From: Cytophagales bacterium Alg240-R148
GTDB taxonomy: Bacteria > Bacteroidota > Bacteroidia > Cytophagales > Cyclobacteriaceae
Reading direction: 5' to 3'
DNA: 64,000 bases
NCBI GenBank assembly: GCA_900537185.1
Contig: LS999826.1
Coordinates: forward strand, 857,521-921,520
Positions 7,597 to 16,157 of this stretch are shown piece after piece (position 1 is the first letter of the stretch; every line of letters begins with the position of its first letter). The translations under genes and the position numbers were made by a program. The notes under the pieces were generated by a model. That model searched no databases, had not been told where the DNA came from, and was given only the letters and a program-made list of their open reading frames with translations.

Positions 7597-9963
7597 TTAA
7601 TTGTTTTTGATTTTTACGGTTGCTAAAGTGGGTTTGTTTGCTGCGCTACCTGATTTTGAAGTAATTATTAAAAGTGCTGGAAGTAGAACAAAGTCTATGA
7701 CCAAGGCAGCAAAAATGATGATAGTAGAAATTCTAGCCATACCACTATTGAGGCCGAAACTCGATTGGGATAATACCGCAAAGCCTACTACCAATACCAA
7801 GGTGGTGGTTACAATGGCCTTCCCTACAGTGGTAAAGGCATAGCGAACGGCTTCTGCCGGGCTGTAATTAAACTCCCTACGGGCCCGAAGAAATTTGGAC
7901 ATAAAATGAACCGTGTCGTCCACTATGATACCAAGAGTCATACCAAATACAATGACCATTCCAGTATTGATTTGACCTGAAACCATGGCCCATATACCAA
8001 ACCCAACTAATACTGGTGTTACATTTGGAATCAAACTCAATAACCCCAACTTGAAACTTTTCAAAGAAAATATTAAAACAATAGAGATTAGGATGAGGGC
8101 AATAATATTTCCTTTCAACATGCTTTCAGCCTGTCTGAATCCGAGGTTGGAAAACATCAAAGTTGGGCTCGTAGCCAAGGTATGCATGTAGGCAGGGGCA
8201 TTGTTTTTTAACCATTGTTCTGATCTTTTGGCCAAAGCAATCAAAGATGCACTTGGTAAATTTTCGGTTGTGATGGTAACCCGCGTTTCCGATTTAGAAA
8301 CGTTAATTTGATTGTTGAGGTCCAAACCAAATGGCAGAGACATTTCATACAACAAAAGGTACTGTGCGGCTTCTTCCCGGTCGGTCGGGATCGTGTAGTA
8401 TTTTTCTTGGTCGCCGTGCATGGATTTATTAATCCTTCTGGCCACCTCTGTATACGCATTGACATGGGTCACCTCTTTTTGGGCATACAACCAATCTTCA
8501 AAAGCTTGTAATCTTTCTAAATATTCAGGGTTGTTGATGCCACCCTCTTCTTTAGCTGGAACAGAAAACTCAATATTGTAAACACCGGTTAGGTTGTCCG
8601 CAATGTAGTCGGTATCGGTTCTAAACTTGACCGTATTGTCAAAATACTTGACAAATTCATCGTTGAATTCATTTCTAAAAGAAAAGATGGCAAGTGCTGC
8701 GATGGCCAAAGAAGACACTATGGTCATTCTAAAAGGCCTTTCGGAAACGTAGTACCCAATCTTTTCATACCAATTAATGCCCTTGGCTGAATCTTGTTTA
8801 ATTTTCACTTTAACCGGAAGGATCATTAAAAGGGCTGGTAAAATTGTAACAGAATAAAACAAGGCCGCCGTCATACCTATGGCCGTCATATTACCCAAAT
8901 CCCAAAATGGTGGTACATCGCCAAAATTCATCGAAAGAAACCCAATAATTGTGGTTACACTAGTGATGATAACAGGAAGAAAATTAAGCCGGACACTTTC
9001 AATTAAAGCATCGCGTTTGGGCAGCCCTTTTTTCATTTGTTGTAACATCGTAACGATAATATGGATGCTATCCGCAACAGCCAATGTTAAAATTATGGTA
9101 GGAGCAGAGGCAGATGGAGGGGTCAATTTGATTCCAATAAAGCCAGCGATTCCCATGGCCGAAACGATGGATAAAATAATCACTATTAATGTTGAAAAGG
9201 TACTGGAAAAACTCTTGGTTAAAAACAAAAGTGTCAATATTACCATTAAAAACATCAATGGAATTAAAGTGGACATATCTTTTTGAGATGCTTCAAAAAA
9301 AGCCGTATTCATCATGATGGTCCCAGAAAGATGGGTTTCTATGTCGGGGTATTTGTTGTTAAACTCCTCTACAATAGCCCTTACACCGGCAGTAACTTCT
9401 GGGATTTCGGTGATGGCCTCTCCAGGTAGTTTTACTGTTATGTTAATAGCAGTTACTTGTCCATTTTTGCTAATGAGTCGATTGAGCAACAAAGGTTCTT
9501 TTAATGCGACTTTCTGAATGATGTCTATTTCAGAAGCAGTCTTTGAAGCTGCATTGGAAACCAAATCATCGACGTATAAGTCGTCTTCTACCGCTCTTGT
9601 ATACTGAAAATTCGTTATGCCATCTACACGAGAAGAGAATGGCGTATTCCAAGATTCATTGGTTAGTTCTTCTACTGCTGTTAAAGTTTCCTTTGTAAAT
9701 ACATTGCCTTCTTTGGGAGACAATACGATGATAACATTGTCGTCTTTGGTGTATTTATCTTGCAAATCATCGAAAGCCTTTAACTCAGGGTTTTCATCGC
9801 TAAAAAATACATGGTAATCGCCGTCAAAACCTAATTTTGAGGCACCGGAGCCTAATCCAAAGGCCATTGCTAGTGTAAATACTAGAACGACCCATTTTCT
9901 TTTTACCACCCATTCAGCCCATTTGATGCTGAACGCGTTGAATTTGTTGTTTTGTTTTTCCAT
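7597..9963 (-). CDS. RND/MMPL family transporter (HAE3-like)
   Basis: 788 residues, inner-membrane proton-driven exporter. The family architecture is visible as two repeats. There is an N-terminal span (about 22-38), a large periplasmic domain (about 45-228) and a membrane block with LTLAVADSIH near 293-301. A second span/periplasm unit follows, then a membrane block with GIIVDDTVHF near 679-687; the acidic residues there are the proton-relay candidates. One HAE3-type polypeptide carries both halves, as in HpnN-like lipid exporters. It is the first gene of the operon. Three TetR-type operators lie in its 113-bp upstream region. The substrate is unknown; neighbours point to a lipid or other hydrophobic compound. 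Confidence 0.9.
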   Translation of the reverse strand: MEKQNNKFNAFSIKWAEWVVKRKWVVLVFTLAMAFGLGSGASKLGFDGDYHVFFSDENPELKAFDDLQDKYTKDDNVIIVLSPKEGNVFTKETLTAVEELTNESWNTPFSSRVDGITNFQYTRAVEDDLYVDDLVSNAASKTASEIDIIQKVALKEPLLLNRLISKNGQVTAINITVKLPGEAITEIPEVTAGVRAIVEEFNNKYPDIETHLSGTIMMNTAFFEASQKDMSTLIPLMFLMVILTLLFLTKSFSSTFSTLIVIILSIVSAMGIAGFIGIKLTPPSASAPTIILTLAVADSIHIIVTMLQQMKKGLPKRDALIESVRLNFLPVIITSVTTIIGFLSMNFGDVPPFWDLGNMTAIGMTAALFYSVTILPALLMILPVKVKIKQDSAKGINWYEKIGYYVSERPFRMTIVSSLAIAALAIFSFRNEFNDEFVKYFDNTVKFRTDTDYIADNLTGVYNIEFSVPAKEEGGINNPEYLERLQAFEDWLYAQKEVTHVNAYTEVARRINKSMHGDQEKYYTIPTDREEAAQYLLLYEMSLPFGLDLNNQINVSKSETRVTITTENLPSASLIALAKRSEQWLKNNAPAYMHTLATSPTLMFSNLGFRQAESMLKGNIIALILISIVLIFSLKSFKLGLLSLIPNVTPVLVGFGIWAMVSGQINTGMVIVFGMTLGIIVDDTVHFMSKFLRARREFNYSPAEAVRYAFTTVGKAIVTTTLVLVVGFAVLSQSSFGLNSGMARISTIIIFAALVIDFVLLPALLIITSKSGSAANKPTLATVKIKNN

Positions 9964-9973
9964 TGTAGTAAAG

Positions 9974-10059
9974 TTGACCAGTCAGTTAGTGAGTGTAGTT
10001 AGTTTTTAGTTGACCAGTCAATTAGTTTACTGTTTACGTATAATTGACCGGTCGGTTAC
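9974..10059. promoter_or_regulatory. Three TetR-type operators before the transporter operon
   Basis: Three near-identical 16-mers on the plus strand: TTGACCAGTCAGTTAG (9974-9989), TTGACCAGTCAATTAG (10010-10025) and TTGACCGGTCGGTTAC (10044-10059). They are spaced 36 and 34 bp start to start, about 3.4 helical turns. The core GACC(A/G)GTC is palindromic. They occupy the gap between the tetR stop and the transporter ATG and should allow repression of the transporter operon. Confidence 0.8.
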
Positions 10060-10076
10060 AAGAATGTTAAAAAAAA

Positions 10077-10673
10077 TTATGTAAGAATTTTATTAAATAG
10101 AATGTTCTTTAAATTATCGAATGTAGCAGGGTCTTTGGTGCTCTTATATATACCAGCGGCCCCATTCCATGCGTAGTCCATAAATGCGACCACTTCTTTA
10201 GCAGAAGTGTTGGTAATCTGACCTGCGTCAATAGCTTCTTGTACCAAGCCTTCCAGCATCCCATAAATATCACAACAATGACCAGCAATCGCATTGCCTA
10301 TTTGTTCGCTGTGCATGGCCATTTCAGAACTTAAGTTGAACATATAGCAGCCATTTTTATAATAGGGATCTTCCACCATAAAGTCTACTTTCCTTTCAAT
10401 TAGCATCTTTATTTTATCCAGCGGCGTTTCTCCTTGGACCTGGCCCATTGCATTATGCATAAGACCTTTAATATATTCGATGTAGGTATTTAGTGCTTCA
10501 ATGGCAAAAGCTTCTTTAGATTCGAAGTAGTAATAAAACGAACCTTTGGGTATGCCAACACTTTTTACAATGTCGTTGACACTCGTGTCGTTGTAACCTT
10601 TAGTCCAAATTACTTCTAGTCCTTTCTGTAATATCTCTTCTCGTTTATCTACTGCCTTTTCTGCTACCGTCAT
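10077..10673 (-). CDS. TetR/AcrR family transcriptional regulator
   Basis: 198 residues. The N-terminal helix-turn-helix reads KGYNDTSVNDIVKSVGIPKGSFYYYFESKEAF (about residues 25-56), the standard TetR signature including the SFYYYF recognition-helix region. The C-terminal ligand domain is helical and resembles YxaF/LmrA-like members (CYMFNLSSEMA). It lies directly upstream of and co-directional with the transporter operon. Its own promoter contains a fourth copy of the operator (10713-10728), so autoregulation is very likely. The inducer is unknown. Confidence 0.93.
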   Translation of the reverse strand: MTVAEKAVDKREEILQKGLEVIWTKGYNDTSVNDIVKSVGIPKGSFYYYFESKEAFAIEALNTYIEYIKGLMHNAMGQVQGETPLDKIKMLIERKVDFMVEDPYYKNGCYMFNLSSEMAMHSEQIGNAIAGHCCDIYGMLEGLVQEAIDAGQITNTSAKEVVAFMDYAWNGAAGIYKSTKDPATFDNLKNILFNKILT

Positions 10674-10705
10674 ACCAATCCAAATTAATTAGCTATATAC
10701 TTTTT

Positions 10706-10737
10706 CAAATATATGACCAGTCGTCTAGTAAAGCAAA
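10706..10737 (-). promoter_or_regulatory. tetR promoter with embedded operator
   Basis: On the minus strand: TTTG (10734-10737), a 20-bp spacer, then TATATTTG (10706-10713), a perfect -33/-7 pair. The spacer contains GACTGGTC, the complement of the operator core in ATGACCAGTCGTCTAG (10713-10728). A bound repressor would cover the promoter. Confidence 0.75.
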
Positions 10738-10784
10738 CGCAGTCGAATTTTTTTTGTTCCATTACCGCTAACTTTTTTATTGGA

Positions 10785-11942
10785 TCAGTTTGTGTTATTC
10801 GATAACAGCTTTTCAAGTTGTTGATAATCAATGTTGTATTGTTCTTTTAAGGCATTGATTTTTTTTAGAGCTTTTGGGTGGGTTTGTGAAGATTTGGCAG
10901 CAATCATCATGATGTTTTTTCTGGTATGTTCGTTGCTAACAAATTCAAACACATTGGTTTTGTATTGGTTGTGCTCCAAAAGCAATGCCCTTATGGTGTC
11001 GGTTACCATTTCGAATTGTCGTTCTTTAAATATACCATATTTTAAGAGTGGGCTACTCTGTTCTTTGCCTTTGAGTTGTTGTCGTATTTGTTTGTGGCAG
11101 CAAGGGGCACAAATTATCAAACTGGCCTCCGACCTGATACCAATGTTTAGGGCATCGTCCGTTGCGGTGTCACAAGCGTGCAGGGCAATGAGTACATCAA
11201 TAGGCTGCTCAAAATTTTCTATGGGTTGGCATATAAAATGCAAATCTTCAAAGTCGCACTTGTCTGCTACACCGTTACAAAAATCCACCAGCTCTTGTCT
11301 TAGTTCAATACCATATACTACAGCATCTATTTCTTTGGATTTTAAATAATCGTACAAAGCAAAAGTGAGGTACCCTTTACCAGACCCCATGTCAACAATG
11401 TTGATTTTTTTGTTCGGGTCCAGATGGGGCAATTGTCCTTCAATAATTTCTAAATACTTGTTAATTTGCCTGTATTTATCGGCCATCTTCGGTATTACTT
11501 TTCCCTGTGCATCGCACACCCCTAGTTCATATAGGAAAGGGGTATCTGCTTGGCTTCTTTTAAGTTTTTTACGGTCGTGTTTTTGATTCCTATTTAGAAC
11601 ACTTGGAGCCTGTTGGACTAAAATTTTTCTATTTCCTTTTTTATTTTGAGCCAGTGTAATTTGCGCTTCTTTTGTGAAAAGATTGCCAAATTTAAAATCT
11701 ACCTCCAACAAAGCCTGAATTTTTTGAATGCCTTTTTCGATGGTGTAGTTTTTTACTTGGTCATTGGTTTTGAACCGGTACGTAAAACTAAGTTGCGGAA
11801 TGCTTTTGAGAAGCACCAACCGAATGTAAACATTTTCAAGTTCTCCTTCTTTATCGGTGGGCTTGCTTAAGGTTACTTTATTAAAAGTGTCCCCGTCAAT
11901 TGCCGTAACAATCTTATCTGCAAAAGCTTTTATGTCATCCAT
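10785..11942 (-). CDS. Class I SAM-dependent methyltransferase (METTL25/RRNAD1-like domain)
   Basis: 385 residues. A Rossmann SAM-binding motif I, NIVDMGSGKGYLTFALYDYL, lies at about 181-200. YGIELRQELVDFCN is motif II, and LIALHACDTATDDAL and CAPCCHKQIRQ are downstream blocks typical of the Methyltransf_32/METTL25-like family. The first about 120 residues form a separate N-terminal domain without a recognised fold. The substrate is unknown; an RNA or ribosome-related target is only a guess from the family name. It is a single gene between tetR and the zinc-ribbon gene, with no obvious operon partner. Confidence 0.8.
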   Translation of the reverse strand: MDDIKAFADKIVTAIDGDTFNKVTLSKPTDKEGELENVYIRLVLLKSIPQLSFTYRFKTNDQVKNYTIEKGIQKIQALLEVDFKFGNLFTKEAQITLAQNKKGNRKILVQQAPSVLNRNQKHDRKKLKRSQADTPFLYELGVCDAQGKVIPKMADKYRQINKYLEIIEGQLPHLDPNKKINIVDMGSGKGYLTFALYDYLKSKEIDAVVYGIELRQELVDFCNGVADKCDFEDLHFICQPIENFEQPIDVLIALHACDTATDDALNIGIRSEASLIICAPCCHKQIRQQLKGKEQSSPLLKYGIFKERQFEMVTDTIRALLLEHNQYKTNVFEFVSNEHTRKNIMMIAAKSSQTHPKALKKINALKEQYNIDYQQLEKLLSNNTN

Positions 11943-12032
11943 GCTGCAAGTTATAACAATAAGCTGACAGATGTCAATATTTATTGCAAAGCCTCCCTAG
12001 AGAAGTTTTAAAATAGTTATTAGAGAGGTGGT

Positions 12033-13136
12033 TTAACTTTGGCTGATAAAATAAAGTATCCCAGCTATGGTAATTCCGGTTAATACAGCTAAAGATATTT
12101 TTATCCAACTCCATGGTCTTTCTCCCTGCACTTCGCCAGTTCGTCCATTTACTAAAAAGCGAAAAAGTTTGTTGTTAAAACGATAGGCACTTACATATAC
12201 AGGGAGCAACAAATGCTTGAATTTTATTTGTCTATAATCGGATTCAACCGATAGGATTCGCTGGGTGTCCCCTCCAATTTGAAGCCGTACCATGTCTTCG
12301 ATTTTTTGCCCCATTTTGCCTTTGGCTATAGAAAAACCATCTTCTAAATCTACTTGGTATTTTTCGGTAATAAATCCAGACAAGTATTTTTTATCAAAAG
12401 GGATTAAGTTTTCTAGATCCCAGGGTTCCAATTGGTAGATGTGCTGTTGCGACAAACTTTTGGTAGCTACAGTGAGTACATCGTCAAAAAAATGGTCCAC
12501 ATCCCCACTGGCATAACTCCACCGGGTTCGACGCACTTGTCTTGTTTTTGAAACAGTTTTTCCATTTTCGGTAGTGGTATAAGACTCCGTTACATAGTAA
12601 TAATCTCCTCTTTGCCCCACGTACTTAGAAAAAGTATTGGCATCAAATGTCCAGTAAGGTATATAGACCCCTTTAAAATGGTCAAAGTTTAAAGTCGCTT
12701 TTTTAAGTTTGTTGGGAGCAAACCACAATTGGTCAACCCATTTTTTAAATGCAGCCAAAGCCTCTTCTTTATTTAGTTTAAAAGGAAGGAGTGATTTGGG
12801 TTCTATAATGGATTCTTTGTGTACTTGATCTGCAACCAAAGGAGAAGCACAGTAGGCACAGGAAGCTCCCGTTACATTGGGTTCTAGAGAAGTAGTAGCG
12901 CCGCAACTACCGCAATTTACCACATGAATGGAGTGGGTATGTATGTCTTCTTGGTGGTCCTCTATATATTGATGAAAATCAAATTCCTTTATAACTTCTT
13001 TTATTTCCGGAATGTGGTTGTCTGTACCACAGTAGGTGCAATTGAGGTGGGTGCTGCCTGGCTTGTATGTTAAGTCCGCCCCGCAATTGGTGCAAGCAAA
13101 GGTACCTGTAACAGTGGTTGTTTTTTGTTCTTCCAT
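12033..13136 (-). CDS. Double zinc-ribbon, membrane-anchored protein (YdjG-like)
   Basis: 367 residues. Two N-terminal zinc ribbons are visible: CTNCGADL...CTYCG (about 15-36) and CGSCGATT...CAYC (about 75-96). They precede a beta-rich domain and a single C-terminal transmembrane helix (ISLAVLTGITIAGILYF). This layout matches B. subtilis YdjG, which with YdjH/YdjI recruits PspA to the membrane; the homology is judged from architecture and neighbourhood. Its ATG overlaps the SPFH gene stop by one base (TAATG), indicating translational coupling. Automatic pipelines often mislabel such proteins as primosomal protein N'. No pspA is visible nearby. Confidence 0.75.
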   Translation of the reverse strand: MEEQKTTTVTGTFACTNCGADLTYKPGSTHLNCTYCGTDNHIPEIKEVIKEFDFHQYIEDHQEDIHTHSIHVVNCGSCGATTSLEPNVTGASCAYCASPLVADQVHKESIIEPKSLLPFKLNKEEALAAFKKWVDQLWFAPNKLKKATLNFDHFKGVYIPYWTFDANTFSKYVGQRGDYYYVTESYTTTENGKTVSKTRQVRRTRWSYASGDVDHFFDDVLTVATKSLSQQHIYQLEPWDLENLIPFDKKYLSGFITEKYQVDLEDGFSIAKGKMGQKIEDMVRLQIGGDTQRILSVESDYRQIKFKHLLLPVYVSAYRFNNKLFRFLVNGRTGEVQGERPWSWIKISLAVLTGITIAGILYFISQS

Positions 13137-14242
13137 TAAGCTCCTGGTATTGGAGGTGGAACACTACCAAAGAGGGCTTTGAGTTCAGGAATTGTTTGGG
13201 CCTCCGACCAATTGTCCATCCCCTGTCTCCACACCAACGTATTTTTTAAAAATTGTTGTTTGCCAGCCATCTGTTTCAAAGTATTCAGATCAAATGGACC
13301 TGCTTGCTGGCCATTGCTAACTACAAAAAAGGATAGAGTAGGAGGAATTGGAGGCGGTGTCGGTGCGTTTTGTTTGGGCGCCTGGTTTTGCTGAGAAAAA
13401 GTGTTGCCCATTTGATTCGCCATGGCAAAACCCATGCCCATGCCCATGCCTGCACCAGCAGTACCACTTGGATTTTCCGCTGCTTTTTCCATGGATTTGG
13501 CTGCCTTCATTTTAGTGAGTTTATCCAAGTCAATTTTATCCAACCTGCTCAGCTCAAAAATTTCTTTTTTAACTTCATCTGGCATGGAAATATTCTCTAC
13601 TAAAAAGCGTGTAATCTCTATGCCATAACGTTCAAAATCTTTATTGAGGATACCGTGCACGCCATCGGATAATTCATTCGAATTGGCTGCGTATTGTTCT
13701 ATGGGTAAATTGGCTTCTCCTACTGCATCGGTAAAGCGCGTCACCAATAGGCTTCTCAGTTGGTTGGTTAACTCTTCTGTAGTAAAATGACCATCGGTTC
13801 CCACTATTTCTTTTATAAAAGTGCCTCCGTCCATAACTTTAAATACAAAAGTACCAAACGCTCGCATTTCTATCATTCCAAATCGATCGTCCGATAAAGT
13901 TATCGGGTTTTTTGTGCCCCATTTTTGGTCCGTAAAATTGCGTGTATTAACAAAGTAGACATCTACTTTAAAAGGAGAATTAAATCCATACTTCCAACCT
14001 TTTAGGGTAGATAGAATGGGCATGTTTTCTGTGTTTAAAGTATACATACCCGGTGTAAAAACATCGGCAATGGCACCTTCATTGATAAAAACAGCAATTT
14101 GGCCTTCTCGAACCGTTAGTCTTGCTCCATTTTTTATCTCGGATTGGTACCGATCGAACCGATAAACCAAGGTGTTGCTGGAGTCATCCACCCATTCAAT
14201 TATATCGATGAATTCATTTCTTAGCTTATCAAATATCCCCAT
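13136..14242 (-). CDS. SPFH/Band 7 protein with C-terminal GYF_2 domain (YdjI-like)
   Basis: 368 residues from ATG 14242 (MGIFDKLRNEFIDIIEWVDD); an in-frame extension upstream to 14299 lacks a good start. It has an SPFH domain of the virion-core/YdjI type (YRFDRYQSEIKNGARLTVREGQIAVF through FGIEITRFLVENISMPDEV, written here in part), a Gly/Met-rich linker (GTAGAGMGMGMGFAMANQMG region) and a C-terminal GYF_2 domain (GPFDLNTLKQMAG...LVWRQGMDNW). The linker probably gives flexibility. It is encoded directly before the zinc-ribbon partner, with stop and start overlapping. It is probably a membrane-microdomain or envelope-stress scaffold. Confidence 0.85.
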   Translation of the reverse strand: MGIFDKLRNEFIDIIEWVDDSSNTLVYRFDRYQSEIKNGARLTVREGQIAVFINEGAIADVFTPGMYTLNTENMPILSTLKGWKYGFNSPFKVDVYFVNTRNFTDQKWGTKNPITLSDDRFGMIEMRAFGTFVFKVMDGGTFIKEIVGTDGHFTTEELTNQLRSLLVTRFTDAVGEANLPIEQYAANSNELSDGVHGILNKDFERYGIEITRFLVENISMPDEVKKEIFELSRLDKIDLDKLTKMKAAKSMEKAAENPSGTAGAGMGMGMGFAMANQMGNTFSQQNQAPKQNAPTPPPIPPTLSFFVVSNGQQAGPFDLNTLKQMAGKQQFLKNTLVWRQGMDNWSEAQTIPELKALFGSVPPPIPGA

Positions 14243-14555
14243 AATGCGCTGTTTTTTATTTATGGTCTTTAATTTAAATATATAGTTGTAAATGAACAAA
14301 TAGGACCGGAGTTTTTGGCGCTATATGGTAATAATAATGGATCCGATAAGCTGGCCAAACCCAAAACAGATTCGAATAAAATATGGTTGATTTGTTGCGT
14401 TGTTGATTTACAAGGTTGTATCTTGAGCAACAAAATTTCTGTCAACGATTGGAAACATTCATTTTGCAGTTACCCCCCCTAATTGCAATCCAATAGAATG
14501 TACGATCGGACATCCACTAAACTAAAGCCAAGGGAATACCCTTGCAGCATCTCAT
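14243..14555. other. Divergent intergenic region between SPFH gene and GH30 gene
   Basis: 313 bp holding promoters for two divergent genes. On the minus strand, TATATTTA preceded by TTTG at about 16 bp is a weak -7/-33 candidate for the SPFH gene. No convincing promoter, operator or RNA was found for the GH30 side. Confidence 0.3.
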
Positions 14556-16064
14556 ATGAAAAATTCAAAAAACTCCTATTGGACAACGAAAGGGTTGTAT
14601 TATTTACTAGCCTTGGTAGTGTTGTTGTTTTCTTATGCTTGTACCTCTAACATCGAACAAAAACAAGCGCTTGCTACCGATCAAAAAGAGCCGATTTCAA
14701 TTGGAAAAAGAAAGGAAATAGCGGTTTTCCAAACGGCACAAAATCTAGCGGATCGATTGGCACTTGTAAGCAAAGTACAGTTGAAGGAAAAAAGCCAACC
14801 GCTGGAAGTAGAAAAGTCTATTTTTGTTAACCCTAATAATACATTTCAAAAATTTTTGGGGATTGGAGGCGCTATTACGGATGCTTCAGCAGAAGTTTTT
14901 GCTCAGTTATCAGAGGAGAACCAAGAAAAACTCATCCAAGCATATTATGGGCCAAAAGGAATCGGATACAGCCTTATCAGAACCCCAATCCACAGCTGTG
15001 ATTTTAGTTCTGGAAGTTTTACTTATGTAGAGGAAGGGGATTCTGCTTTGCAATCTTTTACCATAGAACACGATAGGAAATACCGAATTCCTATGATAAA
15101 AAGGGCGCTCAAAGCTGCTGGTGGCATTCCTTTGTATGCCAGCCCGTGGAGTCCGCCTTCTTTTATGAAAACAAATGGACAAATGTTGCAGGGAGGGAAG
15201 TTAAAGCCGCAATATTATCAAAGCTGGGCCAACTATTATGCGAAGTTTATTGAGGCCTACGAACAAGAAGGAATGCCCATTTGGGGCATCACCATTCAAA
15301 ACGAACCGATGGCTACCCAGCGTTGGGAATCTTGTATATATTCAGCTGAAGAAGAACGTGATTTCTTGAAAAATTATTTAGGTCCAACTTTGGAGAAAAG
15401 TGGTTATGGTGATAAAAAAATTGTTGTATGGGACCACAACCGGGACCTTATTCCCAATAGAGCCAACGTGATATTTGATGACCCAGAAGCATCCAAGTAT
15501 GCATGGGGCATTGGGTTTCATTGGTATGAAACTTGGGCGGGAGGAACGCCGTTGTTCGATAATTTGGGAAGTGTTAAGGAGGCATATCCAGATAAACAAT
15601 TGTTGTTTACAGAGGGTTGTAACGAGGCTTTTGATGCGGAAAAATACCAATACTGGCCCAATGCAGAGCGTTATGGACGTTCTATGATCAACGATTTTAA
15701 CAAAGGAACTGTAGGCTGGACCGATTGGAATATTTTGTTGAATCAAAATGGTGGCCCCAACCATGTGGGCAATTATTGTTTTGCCCCGATTCATGGCGAT
15801 GTAACTTCAGATTCATTGGTGTTTACTCCGAGTTATTACTACATCGGACATTTTTCAAAGTTCGTTCAAAAAGGAGCGGTGCGCCTTGGTACTTCTACCA
15901 GCCATTCTAATTTGATGAGCTGCAGTTGGAAAAATGAAGCGGGTGGCATTGCAACTATTGTCATGAATCCAACAGAGGAAACAATAGAGTATGCACTTTA
16001 TATCGAAGGGCAGGAAGCACACTTAAAAATTCCAGCTAGAGCAATACAGACCTTGGTGTATTGA
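14556..16064 (+). CDS. GH30 family glycoside hydrolase lipoprotein (glucosylceramidase / beta-1,6-glucanase type)
   Basis: 502 residues. The lipoprotein signal has its lipobox at FSYAC (Cys29). The catalytic (beta/alpha)8 domain starts with FLGIGGAITDASAE. The acid/base is Glu250 in ITIQNEP and the nucleophile Glu353 in LLFTEGCNEAF. WSPPSFMKTNG is a strongly conserved GH30 block. A C-terminal beta-sandwich ends in IPARAIQTLVY. Known GH30 activities with this layout include glucosylceramidase and endo-beta-1,6-glucanase; sequence alone does not decide. It is surface or periplasmic, on its own promoter, 93 bp before an AraC regulator. Confidence 0.92.
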   Translation: MKNSKNSYWTTKGLYYLLALVVLLFSYACTSNIEQKQALATDQKEPISIGKRKEIAVFQTAQNLADRLALVSKVQLKEKSQPLEVEKSIFVNPNNTFQKFLGIGGAITDASAEVFAQLSEENQEKLIQAYYGPKGIGYSLIRTPIHSCDFSSGSFTYVEEGDSALQSFTIEHDRKYRIPMIKRALKAAGGIPLYASPWSPPSFMKTNGQMLQGGKLKPQYYQSWANYYAKFIEAYEQEGMPIWGITIQNEPMATQRWESCIYSAEEERDFLKNYLGPTLEKSGYGDKKIVVWDHNRDLIPNRANVIFDDPEASKYAWGIGFHWYETWAGGTPLFDNLGSVKEAYPDKQLLFTEGCNEAFDAEKYQYWPNAERYGRSMINDFNKGTVGWTDWNILLNQNGGPNHVGNYCFAPIHGDVTSDSLVFTPSYYYIGHFSKFVQKGAVRLGTSTSHSNLMSCSWKNEAGGIATIVMNPTEETIEYALYIEGQEAHLKIPARAIQTLVY

Positions 16065-16157
16065 AGCACTTGTGAGAGTTTGGTGCCTGATGCTGCTATT
16101 GAAATCCAATTAATTTAATTAAATTGAATGGGTTAAGGCAGGTTGAATAATATCAAT

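Noticed and set aside
8879-9286. Plus-strand open frame opposite the RND transporter
   Set aside because: It is antisense to conserved transmembrane segments of the transporter; the hydrophobic codons produce a false frame.
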